The notes under the pieces: model-generated | Databases searched by the model: none | Told to the model about the DNA's origin: nothing | The model's input: only the letters and a program-made list of their open reading frames with translations | From: CAYJBH01 sp964369445 | Lineage (GTDB): Bacteria; Bacillota; Clostridia; Oscillospirales; Ruminococcaceae | Length of the DNA stretch: 47,408 nucleotides | NCBI GenBank assembly: GCA_964369445.1 | Contig: CAYJFU010000008.1 | Span: 1 to 47,408, forward strand | Direction of reading: 5' to 3' | In this document: one piece after another, positions 32,467 to 41,163 of the stretch | Layout of the letters: each line of letters starts with the position of its first letter | Position numbering within the stretch: position 1 is the first letter of the stretch | Made by a program: the position numbers and the translations under genes

Positions 32467-33492
32467 ATGAGCCTGTTAAAGATAAATAATTTGCACACCT
32501 ATTTTACCACAAAACACGGTGTGGTTAAGGCCGTTAACGGTGTATCATTATCTATTGATTCCGGCAAGACGCTTGGTATAATAGGAGAGTCCGGTTCCGG
32601 AAAAAGCCAAACCGCCATGAGCGTTTTAAAGTTGTTTGAAAAAAACCAAAAAATTCATGAAGGCGAAATTGTTTTTGATAATCGGCTAATATCCTCTTTG
32701 TCAAACCGTGATATGCAAGAGATAAGAGGCAACTCGATATCTATGATATTTCAAGAACCGATGACCAGTCTAAATCCGGTTTTCACAGTGGAAAAACAGA
32801 TAGCTGAGGTGCTGATATTACACCGGAACATGAAAAAAACACAGGCAAAACAGGAAGTTTTAGAGCTTTTACATGCTGTGAAAATTCCAAGTCCAAAGAG
32901 TATAGCCAAACGATATCCGCATGAGCTTTCGGGCGGGATGCGACAACGTGTCATGATAGCAATGGCGCTGGCTTGCAGACCAAAGTTGCTGATAGCGGAC
33001 GAACCGACAACCGCACTGGATGTTACGATACAGGCGCAAATTTTAATGTTAATGAATGAGCTAAAGGCTAAATATGGCAGTTCAATCATGTTTATTACAC
33101 ACGACCTTGGGGTGATTCGCAAGATGGCCGACGATGTTGCTGTCATGTACTGTGGCAAGGTGGTGCAGCTTGCCACCGCCGAATATATTTTTGATAGAGC
33201 TCAAGAGTTTTCTCACCCATACACCGAAGCACTTTTTAAAAGTATGCCATCCTTTGCCGCTCGCGATAGCCATCGTCTGGAGACTATTGTAGGAAGTGTG
33301 CCACACCCGCTTGAGCTGCCAACGGGATGTAGCTTCGCACCCCGTTGCAACTACGCTACCCAAAGATGCAAAACCGAAATGCCAAAGCTAGTAAGCGTTG
33401 CGCCGGGGCAGCAGATAAGCTGCTTTTATCCGCAAAACAACCGAGAAAAAACCAGCCATTTTGAAAGGAACGGTGAGACGATTGGAGAATAG
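32467..33492 (+). CDS. Oligopeptide ABC transporter ATP-binding protein (DppD/OppD-like)
   Basis: 341 aa from the ATG at 32467, four bases after GGAGGAG; the TTG at 32452 is less likely. Walker A GESGSGKSQ, Q-loop FQEPMTSLNP, signature LSGGM, Walker B LLIADE with PTTALD, and switch His in FITHD. The C-terminal oligopeptide/dipeptide domain is complete, with the cysteine set seen in OppD/DppD that binds an iron-sulfur cluster in some structures (GCSFAPRCNYA, RCKTE, SCFYP). It forms an ATPase heterodimer with the next gene, which it overlaps. Confidence 0.92.
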   Translation: MSLLKINNLHTYFTTKHGVVKAVNGVSLSIDSGKTLGIIGESGSGKSQTAMSVLKLFEKNQKIHEGEIVFDNRLISSLSNRDMQEIRGNSISMIFQEPMTSLNPVFTVEKQIAEVLILHRNMKKTQAKQEVLELLHAVKIPSPKSIAKRYPHELSGGMRQRVMIAMALACRPKLLIADEPTTALDVTIQAQILMLMNELKAKYGSSIMFITHDLGVIRKMADDVAVMYCGKVVQLATAEYIFDRAQEFSHPYTEALFKSMPSFAARDSHRLETIVGSVPHPLELPTGCSFAPRCNYATQRCKTEMPKLVSVAPGQQISCFYPQNNREKTSHFERNGETIGE

Positions 33493-34462
33493 AAAAGTTC
33501 TCATCTCGCTTAAGGATGTAAAAAAGCACTTTTTGCTAAAAAAGTCTTTCAGTGTATTTGGAAAAAAGTCCTATGTCAAAGCCGTGGATGGTGTTACGCT
33601 GGACATATATGAAAACGAGACACTGGGACTTGTGGGAGAATCCGGCTGCGGTAAGACAACGCTGGGGCGGCTGATATTACAACTGTATAAACAGAGCGGG
33701 GGCACGATCAGCTACAACGGAAGAGAGCTTAACCGGTTGCCAAAAGAAGAGATGCGAAAGTTGCGCCGTGAGTTACAGATGGTGTTTCAGGACCCATATT
33801 CCTCGCTTAATCCAAGGCTAACTGTAGGGCAGTTAATATCCGAAGCGCCGATTGCGCACGGAATGTTTCGACGCAATGACAAGGCCTTAGATCAATATAT
33901 CCTTTCTGTTATGGAAAAATGCGGCCTGCAACGGTATATGCTTCACCGCTTTGCACACCAATTTTCGGGCGGACAACGGCAACGCGTCGGCATTGCCCGT
34001 GCATTGGCACTTAAACCAAAGTTTGTGGTGTGTGATGAATCAGTTTCCACACTAGATGTTTCGATACAATCGCAGATAATAAACCTGCTGTTAGATCTAA
34101 AGGAGAAAGAAAAGCTCACATATCTTTTTATCTCGCACGACCTTAGCACGGTGAGATTTCTGTCCGACCGCATAGGGGTGATGTATCTCGGCAAAATTGT
34201 GGAACTGTGCAAGACCGAGCAGCTTTTTTGCGAAGCGCGGCACCCCTATACAATAGCACTGATCAGTGCAGTACCGACTCTTGACAATTCCACAGAGACC
34301 GAACTGCTTAGCGGTGATGTCCCAAGCCCGATAGACCCACCCGGCGGCTGTAGCTTTCACCCTCGATGCAGATATGCTACCGCGCTGTGTAAAACAGATG
34401 TGCCGATTTTGCAACATCATAAAGATGGGCATTATATTGCATGTCACCACCCTGCCATATAA
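33482..34462 (+). CDS. Oligopeptide ABC transporter ATP-binding protein (DppF/OppF-like)
   Basis: About 326 aa. The start is uncertain: TTG at 33482 or GTG at 33473, both within the end of the preceding gene, with AAAGGAA at 33464-33470. Walker A GESGCGKTT, Q-loop FQDPYSSLNP, signature FSGGQ, Walker B VVCDE with SVSTLDVS, and switch His in FISHD. The full C-terminal peptide-transporter domain is present with GCSFHPRCRYA and the terminal CHHP. It is 10 bases upstream of a small membrane protein gene that belongs to the same transcript. Confidence 0.9.
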   Translation: MENRKVLISLKDVKKHFLLKKSFSVFGKKSYVKAVDGVTLDIYENETLGLVGESGCGKTTLGRLILQLYKQSGGTISYNGRELNRLPKEEMRKLRRELQMVFQDPYSSLNPRLTVGQLISEAPIAHGMFRRNDKALDQYILSVMEKCGLQRYMLHRFAHQFSGGQRQRVGIARALALKPKFVVCDESVSTLDVSIQSQIINLLLDLKEKEKLTYLFISHDLSTVRFLSDRIGVMYLGKIVELCKTEQLFCEARHPYTIALISAVPTLDNSTETELLSGDVPSPIDPPGGCSFHPRCRYATALCKTDVPILQHHKDGHYIACHHPAI

Positions 34463-34472
34463 GGAGTTATAG

Positions 34473-34643
34473 ATGTCGTTGTTTGACCGTTTTTTTTCGA
34501 GACGTGATGAGGAGCAAACCCAACCGCTCGAACTTGAAAAAGGTGACCTGCCTGCTATACTGATTGCCGCGGCAATCACCTTTGGGCCATTAATTATCGT
34601 TATTTCGCTAATTTATGTCGCTATCGCTTACCTGTTTTTTTGA
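34473..34643 (+). CDS. Small single-pass membrane protein (56 aa)
   Basis: A complete short gene with AAGGAG (34461-34466) six bases before its ATG and a TGA TAG double stop. The first 25 residues are charged (MSLFDRFFSRRDEEQ, then an acidic stretch) and cytoplasmic; residues 28-55 form one hydrophobic helix rich in Ile, Ala and Leu. It lies between the DppF-like ATPase and the PepF-like peptidase at operon spacing. The binding site, codon structure and position argue that it is real. I recognise no family. It could be a small regulatory or assembly subunit of the peptide transporter. Confidence 0.65.
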   Translation: MSLFDRFFSRRDEEQTQPLELEKGDLPAILIAAAITFGPLIIVISLIYVAIAYLFF

Positions 34644-34661
34644 TAGCACAGAAAGGGATAA

Positions 34662-36344
34662 ATGAAATTTTCGAAGATAGAATATAAACGTCCCGACATC
34701 CAACTGTTGATCCAAAAGCTGGATGAACTGATAGTCGAGTTCAAGAAAGCAGACAGCCATGAGAGGCAGTGCGAAATTTACCGCCAATATTATGCACTGA
34801 TTGATAAATATGAAACTCAGTATGCAATAGTGCGCATACGCAATTTTCAAAATACAAACGATGAATTTTACCGAGAAGAGCACCTGTTTTTTTCGCAGAG
34901 TAGCCCCTTGCTTATAAAAAGGAGAAATGAGCTTATAGGACTGGTGTTGAACAGTCGTTTTCGAGACGAACTGACGGAATACATCGGGCGGTTGGCTTTA
35001 ATTAATGCAGAGCTTTTATTAAGCACATTTAGCGACGACATTATAGAAGACAAACGCGAGGAAAGTCGACTTGTTTTGCAGTATATTAAAACAATGTCAG
35101 AACTGTCGGTGGATTGGGATGGTGAAAAGGTATCGCTACCTGCGCTGATTGCCTTTAAAGAAAACAAAGACAGAGAGATTCGCAAAAACGCGTTCATCGC
35201 GGAAGGGGAGTGCTACAACACCGTAAAGGATCAACTGGATGTGATTTTCGATAGTCTGGTGAAAAACAGGAATACACAGGCGAAGAAGCTGGGTTTTAAT
35301 GATTATGTAGGGCTTGGATACGCAAAAATGATGCGCAATTGTTATAATTGCGAAGACATAGAGGTGTTTAGACAGCAGGTGAAAGATGAAATTGTGCCTG
35401 TCGTAAAGCTTGTGCTAGAAAAGCGTCGCAAGCGCCTTGGGGTAAAATCACTTCATTTTTATGACATGGCGCTGTCACATGGCGATAAGACCCCAAAGCC
35501 ACAGATTAAAACCGATCAGCTGCTTGAGGTAGGCAAAAAGATGTATAGTGAAATGTCGCCGGACACAAAGGAATTTATCGAGATGATGATTGATAATGAA
35601 CTTTTTGACCTTTATCCTCGGTTGGGAAAATCGGCAGGCGGATTTTGCTCCTTTCTCAGTGAATACGAATACCCGCTCATATTTGCTAACTGTAACGGCA
35701 CTGCCTATGATGTGAACGTTTTAACACATGAAGCAGGTCACGCTTTTGCACATTATATGTCCGGCAAGGCAAAAGAGAGGGACTATTATGGCACCAGCAT
35801 GGATGTGTCGGAAAGTTGCTCTATGAGTATGGAGTTTTTGACAAGACCGTGGCACCACCTATTTTTTGGTGCCGACACCGAACGGTATCATCAAAAACAG
35901 CTCGAGGATGCACTTATTTTAATTTCGTATGCCTGTCAGGTGGATGAGTTTCAACAACGCATCTACGAAACCCCCGAGCTTAAGCCCTCGCAGCGTGATG
36001 AATTATGGCTCGAAGTAGAAAAACAGTATCGACCCGGTATCGATTATGACGGCTTGCCTTTTTATTCAAACGGGTGCGGCTGGCAGCGACAATCACATAT
36101 ATATAAGAGNNNNNNNNNNNNNNNNNNNNNNNNNNNNNNNNNNNCATTAGCACAGATAACGGGCCTATATTTTTACACCGTTCAACTAAAAGATCCAAAC
36201 GAGGCCATGCGATTATACTTGAATTTTTTGGATGGCACCAGAAAATTTACCTACACCGAATTGTTAGAGTCGGTGGGTTTTCAATCTCCGCTTAAGCCGG
36301 AGAGTATAAAACATTTAATAAGCACACTTTCAGGGCTTTTGTGA
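34662..36344 (+). CDS. pepF: M3-family oligoendopeptidase (PepF-like), interrupted by an N gap
   Basis: 560 codons including the gap. This is a zinc metallopeptidase with HEAGHAFAHY near residue 356 and the downstream glutamate ligand in SESCSMSMEF, as in the M3 family. The Tyr/His-rich substrate region WQRQSHIYK lies just before the gap and LAQITGLYFY after it; relatives have about ten residues here including an FYYIDY-like stretch. It hydrolyses medium-size oligopeptides in the cytoplasm and fits the end of a peptide-uptake operon. The reading frame is the same on both sides of the N run, so the gene is probably intact in the organism. AAAGGGA lies ahead of the ATG. Confidence 0.9.
   Translation: MKFSKIEYKRPDIQLLIQKLDELIVEFKKADSHERQCEIYRQYYALIDKYETQYAIVRIRNFQNTNDEFYREEHLFFSQSSPLLIKRRNELIGLVLNSRFRDELTEYIGRLALINAELLLSTFSDDIIEDKREESRLVLQYIKTMSELSVDWDGEKVSLPALIAFKENKDREIRKNAFIAEGECYNTVKDQLDVIFDSLVKNRNTQAKKLGFNDYVGLGYAKMMRNCYNCEDIEVFRQQVKDEIVPVVKLVLEKRRKRLGVKSLHFYDMALSHGDKTPKPQIKTDQLLEVGKKMYSEMSPDTKEFIEMMIDNELFDLYPRLGKSAGGFCSFLSEYEYPLIFANCNGTAYDVNVLTHEAGHAFAHYMSGKAKERDYYGTSMDVSESCSMSMEFLTRPWHHLFFGADTERYHQKQLEDALILISYACQVDEFQQRIYETPELKPSQRDELWLEVEKQYRPGIDYDGLPFYSNGCGWQRQSHIYKXXXXXXXXXXXXXLAQITGLYFYTVQLKDPNEAMRLYLNFLDGTRKFTYTELLESVGFQSPLKPESIKHLISTLSGLL
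36110..36144. other. Assembly gap (35 N)
   Basis: Thirty-five undetermined bases inside the PepF-like gene. The frame is kept across them. By recollection of the family, about 14 residues between HIY and LAQ is four more than usual, so the true gap may be near 23 bases and the N count an estimate. Confidence 0.95.
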
Positions 36345-36358
36345 CAACTGGTTTTATG

Positions 36359-36386
36359 TTGACAAAACTATTGTATATGGTATACT
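36359..36386 (+). promoter_or_regulatory. Promoter of the HD-GYP gene
   Basis: -35 TTGACA (36359-36364), 16-base spacer, -10 TATACT (36381-36386), leaving a leader of about 30 bases. Both boxes are near consensus, so the gene is transcribed separately from the peptide operon. Confidence 0.8.
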
Positions 36387-36421
36387 AAATGTAAGCGCTT
36401 ATTTAGAATCAACAGGATTTT

Positions 36422-38401
36422 ATGAGAGAGTCTTTCGTCCAGATAATTGAAAATGAAATACTTTTCTCCGAGTTGGCTTCCAAGCAGTTTTCTGATTCGA
36501 CAGATGTCGATAGAGAAAACGTTAAGCAGGTATTGGAGCAACGCGGAGCTGAAATTCGTAAAATAATATCTGAAACAAATGAGCTGCTTGAAATTCACAT
36601 AAATCCATATCTTGTTTCTCCGCAAACACTGACAGAAGCTGAAGCAGAAGAGTTGCAAGAATTGGCAGAAAAATTGTCAGGCTACAAAGAAAACATCGAC
36701 ACCGGATTGTCTTATGATATTCGTGTTGCATTGGTAAAGTATGCAAAGGCAAATAACAATGATGAACTTTTTATAAAAAACACCTTTTTTAAAGGGCTTG
36801 CGCTGTTCTATCTTGATAGAATGCTGTTTCGCGGTGAGATGGCGGAGTGTTACGAGCAAATCATCGCTTTCAGTGATAATTATAAACAGTACGACAAAGA
36901 TACAAGAAATCTTATTGTTCGTGCTTATGGCAACTATTATATAAGTGTTGTTGACTTGGATATTGACGAAACATTCAGGCGTTATGATCTTGCGATAAAT
37001 TTTTGGGATAACACGGCAAAAGAGGTCGACCCGGATTTTCCTTGGGAGTCGTATTTTTTTAATCTGCATGAAAATTTATGTTCAACTACCATTACCGCAC
37101 TGCGCTCTACCAGGACTAGCTCTGTGAAACAAGAGCACAAGGATCGCCTTTTAGAATCTTCAAAGTTGCTATACAAAAAGCACCTGAATAACGTTGATAT
37201 TCAAACGAATGACCATACAACAATGCAGGTTAAATGTCTTTATTTTTACATGGCGGCACAATATCACAACGACTTTATCACCGTCAATGAGCTGTGTGAC
37301 TTTTTGTACACAATCTTTTTGCAAGCGGACGATGACTATAACTATGACGATCTTTATAAAAAACTACACGTTTCGGCGCTTTTCTTATACTATCTCGGAA
37401 AGGTTGACACACATGCTTTTCCGGACAAAGATCTAAATGATGTTACAAAACGGATAGAGACGGATGTTTTCAAATATGTTATGAACATCCCCGACACATT
37501 GTCAAGACCTTATGTTACGACGATGCTTACAAATTTTGCCATTGGCAGTCATAACATTATGGACGACTATGTCTATTTGAAAATGCTGCTGTCAATGACG
37601 GTTTTTCGCCATCCGCCGACCTATGTCCATTCGGTAATGGTGTCGAAAATTTCTTTTACTATTGTGGAATACCTATTAAAGCACCACCCTGAAAAACTTG
37701 TAGGCTTGCCATCGATAAAAAGCGTGCAAGATGCAAAAGAAAAGGCAGGGGATATACTGCTTTTTGTCTGGTTTTCAGGACTCTTGCACGACATAGGTAA
37801 GATTGTCTACTCTCATATGGTGTCGTTTTATGTCAGAAGATTGAACGATAAAGAATTTGAAATGATCAAACAACATTCCGACAAGGCAAAAGACTTTATA
37901 AAAAAATCGCCAAGTTTAGATGTTGACACACTGATGTATGACACAATGCAGTCAGCGACAAATCTACGGTTTTCCAGCAACCCTGAGTTGTTCGACCGCT
38001 TCTCTGATATTGCATTTGGGCACCATAAAAGTTTTGATGGAACATTTGGATACCCCAAAGAATTTGATAACACCAAGTCGCTTGTTAAGATTATTATTGA
38101 CATTGTATCGATTGCTGACTCTATTGATGCTGCAACCGATAAGGTCGGGCGTAGCTATGCACGAGAAAAAACCCTTGAAGATATGCGTGAAGATTTATTG
38201 TCCCAAATAGATACAAGATATTGCCCTTTTATAACCAAGCTTATTTTTGAAAACGAGGACTTGTATAACAAAATTGATGACATCCTTACAACCTACAGGT
38301 ATGACATATACTACTCTTGTTTTTCGGTTAGTGAATCGATGGAGACAATGTTGCCGCCACAATCAGATGTAATAATGTCTGAAAAAACACAAGACGAGTA
38401 A
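36422..38401 (+). CDS. HD-GYP-type phosphodiesterase with a large helical N-terminal domain
   Basis: 659 aa, no signal peptide or membrane helix. About 430 N-terminal residues are mainly helical, with TPR-like stretches (Tyr, Leu and Lys rich), and may sense a ligand or partner. The HD domain starts near residue 450 with LLHDIGKI; the GYP region reads GHHKSFDGTFGYP near 533, one residue longer than the common HHExxDGxGYP. Further metal ligands are plausible in IADSIDAATD. HD-GYP proteins hydrolyse cyclic di-GMP or related cyclic dinucleotides; the extra residue and diverged motif leave substrate open. It has its own strong promoter and stands alone. Confidence 0.8.
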   Translation: MRESFVQIIENEILFSELASKQFSDSTDVDRENVKQVLEQRGAEIRKIISETNELLEIHINPYLVSPQTLTEAEAEELQELAEKLSGYKENIDTGLSYDIRVALVKYAKANNNDELFIKNTFFKGLALFYLDRMLFRGEMAECYEQIIAFSDNYKQYDKDTRNLIVRAYGNYYISVVDLDIDETFRRYDLAINFWDNTAKEVDPDFPWESYFFNLHENLCSTTITALRSTRTSSVKQEHKDRLLESSKLLYKKHLNNVDIQTNDHTTMQVKCLYFYMAAQYHNDFITVNELCDFLYTIFLQADDDYNYDDLYKKLHVSALFLYYLGKVDTHAFPDKDLNDVTKRIETDVFKYVMNIPDTLSRPYVTTMLTNFAIGSHNIMDDYVYLKMLLSMTVFRHPPTYVHSVMVSKISFTIVEYLLKHHPEKLVGLPSIKSVQDAKEKAGDILLFVWFSGLLHDIGKIVYSHMVSFYVRRLNDKEFEMIKQHSDKAKDFIKKSPSLDVDTLMYDTMQSATNLRFSSNPELFDRFSDIAFGHHKSFDGTFGYPKEFDNTKSLVKIIIDIVSIADSIDAATDKVGRSYAREKTLEDMREDLLSQIDTRYCPFITKLIFENEDLYNKIDDILTTYRYDIYYSCFSVSESMETMLPPQSDVIMSEKTQDE

Positions 38402-38633
38402 ATAAAGGCCATAAAACAATCGTAGCACATATCAGTGCGGAGACTACAGCGGCAAAGTACAGCTGATAACGACGGATACAAAATACCCCGAATAAAAAAT
38501 GCTGTTTACAGACTGTTGCTTCACGGGCATTGCATCGCCTTGCGCATGGTAACTTGCGCCTTACCCATTGCACCGTTATTTATTGTAGCTACTTATATTA
38601 CCACTCAGCGCCGTCATCAATAACAATCTTTGG
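38402..38633. other. Non-coding stretch after the HD-GYP gene
   Basis: Short frames occur on both strands but none has a convincing ribosome binding site or recognisable domain. It may hold a decayed gene; I cannot name one. Confidence 0.3.
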
Positions 38634-38684
38634 AACTCGGCTTAACTTGCTGCTTTAAAAGTTGCTTTTTAAGCCGAGTTTACT
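38634..38684. terminator. Hairpin, possible terminator
   Basis: A 12-bp perfect stem AACTCGGCTTAA (38634-38645) / TTAAGCCGAGTT (38669-38680) with a 23-base loop. The following T tract is short (TACTGTTT). It is the best candidate for the end of the HD-GYP transcript. Confidence 0.55.
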
Positions 38685-39211
38685 GTTTATCGGCTTTGCT
38701 CCCGCCACACAAAATGTTAACTCTGCGGTATTTGTGGTTGTAACAACACACCTCTAATATACATGTAGAAAAACTGCAAAATGTTGCTCCCTTTTTTTAG
38801 ATTTTTCTTATCTGCAAATTATGAGTTATTATACTTAAGTTTGCTTTAAAAAACTTATTCAATTCGTTTTACTTTTCATGTGATTACATGCTATAAGTTG
38901 CTCTGCATATTTGTGTAAAAAAGTTAAAGCATATTAATTTTTAAGAATTGTGACGGTAACTTTTTATGAAATTTTTATTCCATGTTTTAAGCCGCCCGAA
39001 CGCGGGTAGCAAAGAACCTTATAAAATAGCACAATTAAGGATTGTCACAGTAACTATGGCGAAAAGAAAACCCATACCCAATTTGTGCTCATAAAATGCA
39101 TACAAACTACTATTGGCCTATTTATGACAAGCTTGTATGTCTCAAATCTTAATGCGATTATCTATAGTGATGGAAGAAAAATTGATAGGTTAAACTTTGA
39201 AGGGAAGAAGA
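38685..39211. other. AT-rich intergenic region with a spaced direct repeat
   Basis: No supported gene. A 19-base direct repeat, AAGAATTGTGACGGTAACT (38943-) and AAGGATTGTCACAGTAACT (38-base later block beginning near 39037), is 16/19 identical with starts about 94 bases apart, and between the two lies a small CCCG/CGGG hairpin. Palindromes CATGTGATTACATG (near 38878) and ACAAGCTTGT (near 39127) are also seen. Regulatory function is possible but unproven. Confidence 0.3.
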
Positions 39212-39325
39212 ATGATGAAAAAATTGATTACTGTATTTGTAAAAATATTGGTGCTGTGCATTGGCATAGGCATGGGCACGGTTGTATTTGCAGTGCCAAT
39301 GCCCGGCTCAGCACTTATTTTTTAA
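39212..39325 (+). CDS. Very short secreted peptide or truncated secretory protein (37 aa)
   Basis: Two adjacent ATG codons (39212, 39215) follow the purine-rich AGGGAAGAAG. The product is a textbook signal peptide: MMKKLITVFVKIL, a hydrophobic core, then VVFA as a likely cleavage site, leaving a mature tail VPMPGSALIF before TAA. The same frame stays open after that stop to 39457 (44 further codons, containing LPPGVDPENVGDVLVY), so this may be the start of a longer protein broken by a nonsense mutation. A secreted signalling peptide is the alternative. There is no processing or export gene beside it to support that. Family unknown. Confidence 0.35.
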   Translation: MMKKLITVFVKILVLCIGIGMGTVVFAVPMPGSALIF

Positions 39326-39664
39326 CAGCAACCGGGAATGATATTAATAATAACCCGGTCACAATCGCCACTAATACTGCCCCCCGGTGTCGACCCCGAA
39401 AATGTTGGAGACGTGCTTGTATACTGTAAAAAACGTATAACGGCAAGGGTAAAATAACGCATCGACGAGCAATAGAAATTATATGTAACTCGGCTGTTTC
39501 ACTTATGTCAACCGAATACGGAACTAAAGCGTACTGAGTAAAAACAGCACACTTTTTTTATGGTTTTATAAAATTCACTTGCTGATCCGATGGTGCAAAA
39601 TCTGCTGCTTTTAAACAATTCAATCTTGTCACACCCCTGTGTGCCAAACTTAAAGTTCAATTAC
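39326..39664. other. Intergenic region upstream of the mannitol operon
   Basis: The first 130 bases continue the frame of the short secreted product and may be its pseudogene remainder. Beyond 39457 no gene is supported. Confidence 0.35.
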
Positions 39665-39693
39665 TTGAAATTGTAAAACGGTAGTGCTATAAT
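39665..39693 (+). promoter_or_regulatory. Promoter of the mannitol PTS operon
   Basis: -35 TTGAAA (39665-39670), 17-base spacer, perfect -10 TATAAT (39688-39693). Transcription should start near 39700, about 55 bases before the mtlA ATG. Confidence 0.8.
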
Positions 39694-39703
39694 TCAATCA
39701 AAG

Positions 39704-39728
39704 GATACATCTAGCGCGCAAATGTATC
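39704..39728 (+). promoter_or_regulatory. Leader inverted repeat, candidate operator or antiterminator site
   Basis: GATACAT (39704-39710) and ATGTATC (39722-39728) form a 7-bp inverted repeat with an 11-base loop at the start of the mtl transcript. It could be a DNA operator for the regulator at 41447 or an RNA hairpin; no T-rich terminator overlaps it. Confidence 0.4.
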
Positions 39729-39755
39729 ACCGAAAACTATTTAGGAGCAGAAGCG

Positions 39756-41162
39756 ATGAAACAAGGTGTACAAAAATTTGGTCGTTTCCTCAGCGGTATG
39801 GTTATGCCGAACATCGGCGCTTTTATTGCCTGGGGAATAATTACGGCACTATTCATTCCTGACGGTTGGCTGCCCAACGAAAAATTAGCAGAGCTTGTTG
39901 ACCCGATGCTGAAATATCTCTTGCCACTTTTGATTGGCTATACCGGCGGTAGGGCGATTAGCGATGTGCGAGGCGGTGTGGTCGGTGCGATAGCGACCTT
40001 TGGTGTTATCGCCGGCGCAGATATCCCGATGCTGTTGGGCGCAATGATAGTTGGTCCTTTAAGCGGCATAGTTGTCAAAAAATTTGATGACGCAACGCAG
40101 AGCAAAATTCCCGCCGGCTTTGAGATGTTGGTTAACAATTTTTCCGCCGGTATACTCGGAACCATACTGTTGATAATAGGTTATTACGGCATAGGGCCGC
40201 TTGTCACTATTGGCACAAATGCACTCGGTGCCGGTGTTAACTTTTTGGTGGAATACGGACTGCTCCCCATTACGGCAATATTTGTAGAGCCGGCCAAGGT
40301 GCTCTTTCTTAACAATGCGATCAACCACGGGGTGTTCACTCCTCTCGGTGCGGAGCAGATTGACGAGCTCGGTAAATCGGTGTTCTATATGATAGAGTCC
40401 AATCCCGGCCCAGGCCTCGGACTGTTAATCGCTTTTGTGGTAGCCGGCAAAGGTAGTGCAAAAAGCAGTGCCTCCGGTGCGGCGTTCATCCACTTTTTCG
40501 GAGGTATTCACGAGCTATACTTCCCCTATGTACTTATGAAACCTATCACTTTGATAGCACTTATTGCAGGTGGTGCAACCGGAACATTTATCTTCTCCAG
40601 CTTTGGCGGCGGTCTAACCGGTGCGGCTTCTCCCGGTAGTATAATAGCGCAGATGATTATGACACCAGCCGGTGCACACATTCCCAACATTTTAGGTATT
40701 GCCGCCTCCGCTGTGGTGACATTTTTGATTGCGGCTGTTCTGATAAAAAGAAGTTCAGGCGGTGATGATGACATTGAGGCAGCGCAGAAAAAAATACGTG
40801 AAATGAAAGCGCAGTCCAAGGGACAAACTATAGAGGAAAGTGGATCAAAACCTGTAAATACCAATCTGTCAGATGTGAATTTTATCATCTTTGCCTGTGA
40901 CGCTGGAATGGGTTCCAGCGCAATGGGTGCGACAAAACTTCGCAAAAAACTAAAGACAAACGGCATTGTGGACATCACAGTCAAGCACTCTCCGGTTAGC
41001 GAAATTCCGAGTGAGGCACAGGTGGTCGTCACCCATGAACAGCTCAAAGAGCGTGCAAAACAAGCAAACCCGAGCGCATATCTAGTCACCATAACCGACT
41101 TTTTGTCCGCGCCGGAATACGATGAACTTATTAACAAAATAAAAGAAGATAAAGGGGTGTAG
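39756..41162 (+). CDS. mtlA: PTS mannitol-type EIICB component
   Basis: 468 aa, AGGAG before the ATG. The IIC domain (about residues 1-345) has the mannitol-permease features FGRFLSGMVMPNIGAFIAWG, NNAINHGVF and the substrate-region FFGGIHELYFPYVLMKP. A charged linker follows, then the IIB domain with the phospho-cysteine near residue 381 in FACDAGMGSSAMGA. It imports and phosphorylates a hexitol, most likely D-mannitol, to the 1-phosphate. The IIA domain is encoded separately (43575), as in MtlA/MtlF systems of Bacillota. The HPr-like gene follows after one base. Confidence 0.92.
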   Translation: MKQGVQKFGRFLSGMVMPNIGAFIAWGIITALFIPDGWLPNEKLAELVDPMLKYLLPLLIGYTGGRAISDVRGGVVGAIATFGVIAGADIPMLLGAMIVGPLSGIVVKKFDDATQSKIPAGFEMLVNNFSAGILGTILLIIGYYGIGPLVTIGTNALGAGVNFLVEYGLLPITAIFVEPAKVLFLNNAINHGVFTPLGAEQIDELGKSVFYMIESNPGPGLGLLIAFVVAGKGSAKSSASGAAFIHFFGGIHELYFPYVLMKPITLIALIAGGATGTFIFSSFGGGLTGAASPGSIIAQMIMTPAGAHIPNILGIAASAVVTFLIAAVLIKRSSGGDDDIEAAQKKIREMKAQSKGQTIEESGSKPVNTNLSDVNFIIFACDAGMGSSAMGATKLRKKLKTNGIVDITVKHSPVSEIPSEAQVVVTHEQLKERAKQANPSAYLVTITDFLSAPEYDELINKIKEDKGV

Positions 41163-41163
41163 G

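Noticed and set aside
38960..39040. Possible riboswitch around GCCCGAACGCGGG
   Set aside because: The stem is only four base pairs and the sequence does not fit the cyclic di-GMP, NiCo or guanidine riboswitch patterns I compared; only the flanking direct repeat remained noteworthy.
39560..39685. Seventh copy of the dispersed repeat near the mtl promoter
   Set aside because: TTCAATTACTTGAAATTG is faintly similar to a repeat arm, but none of the internal landmark blocks is present.
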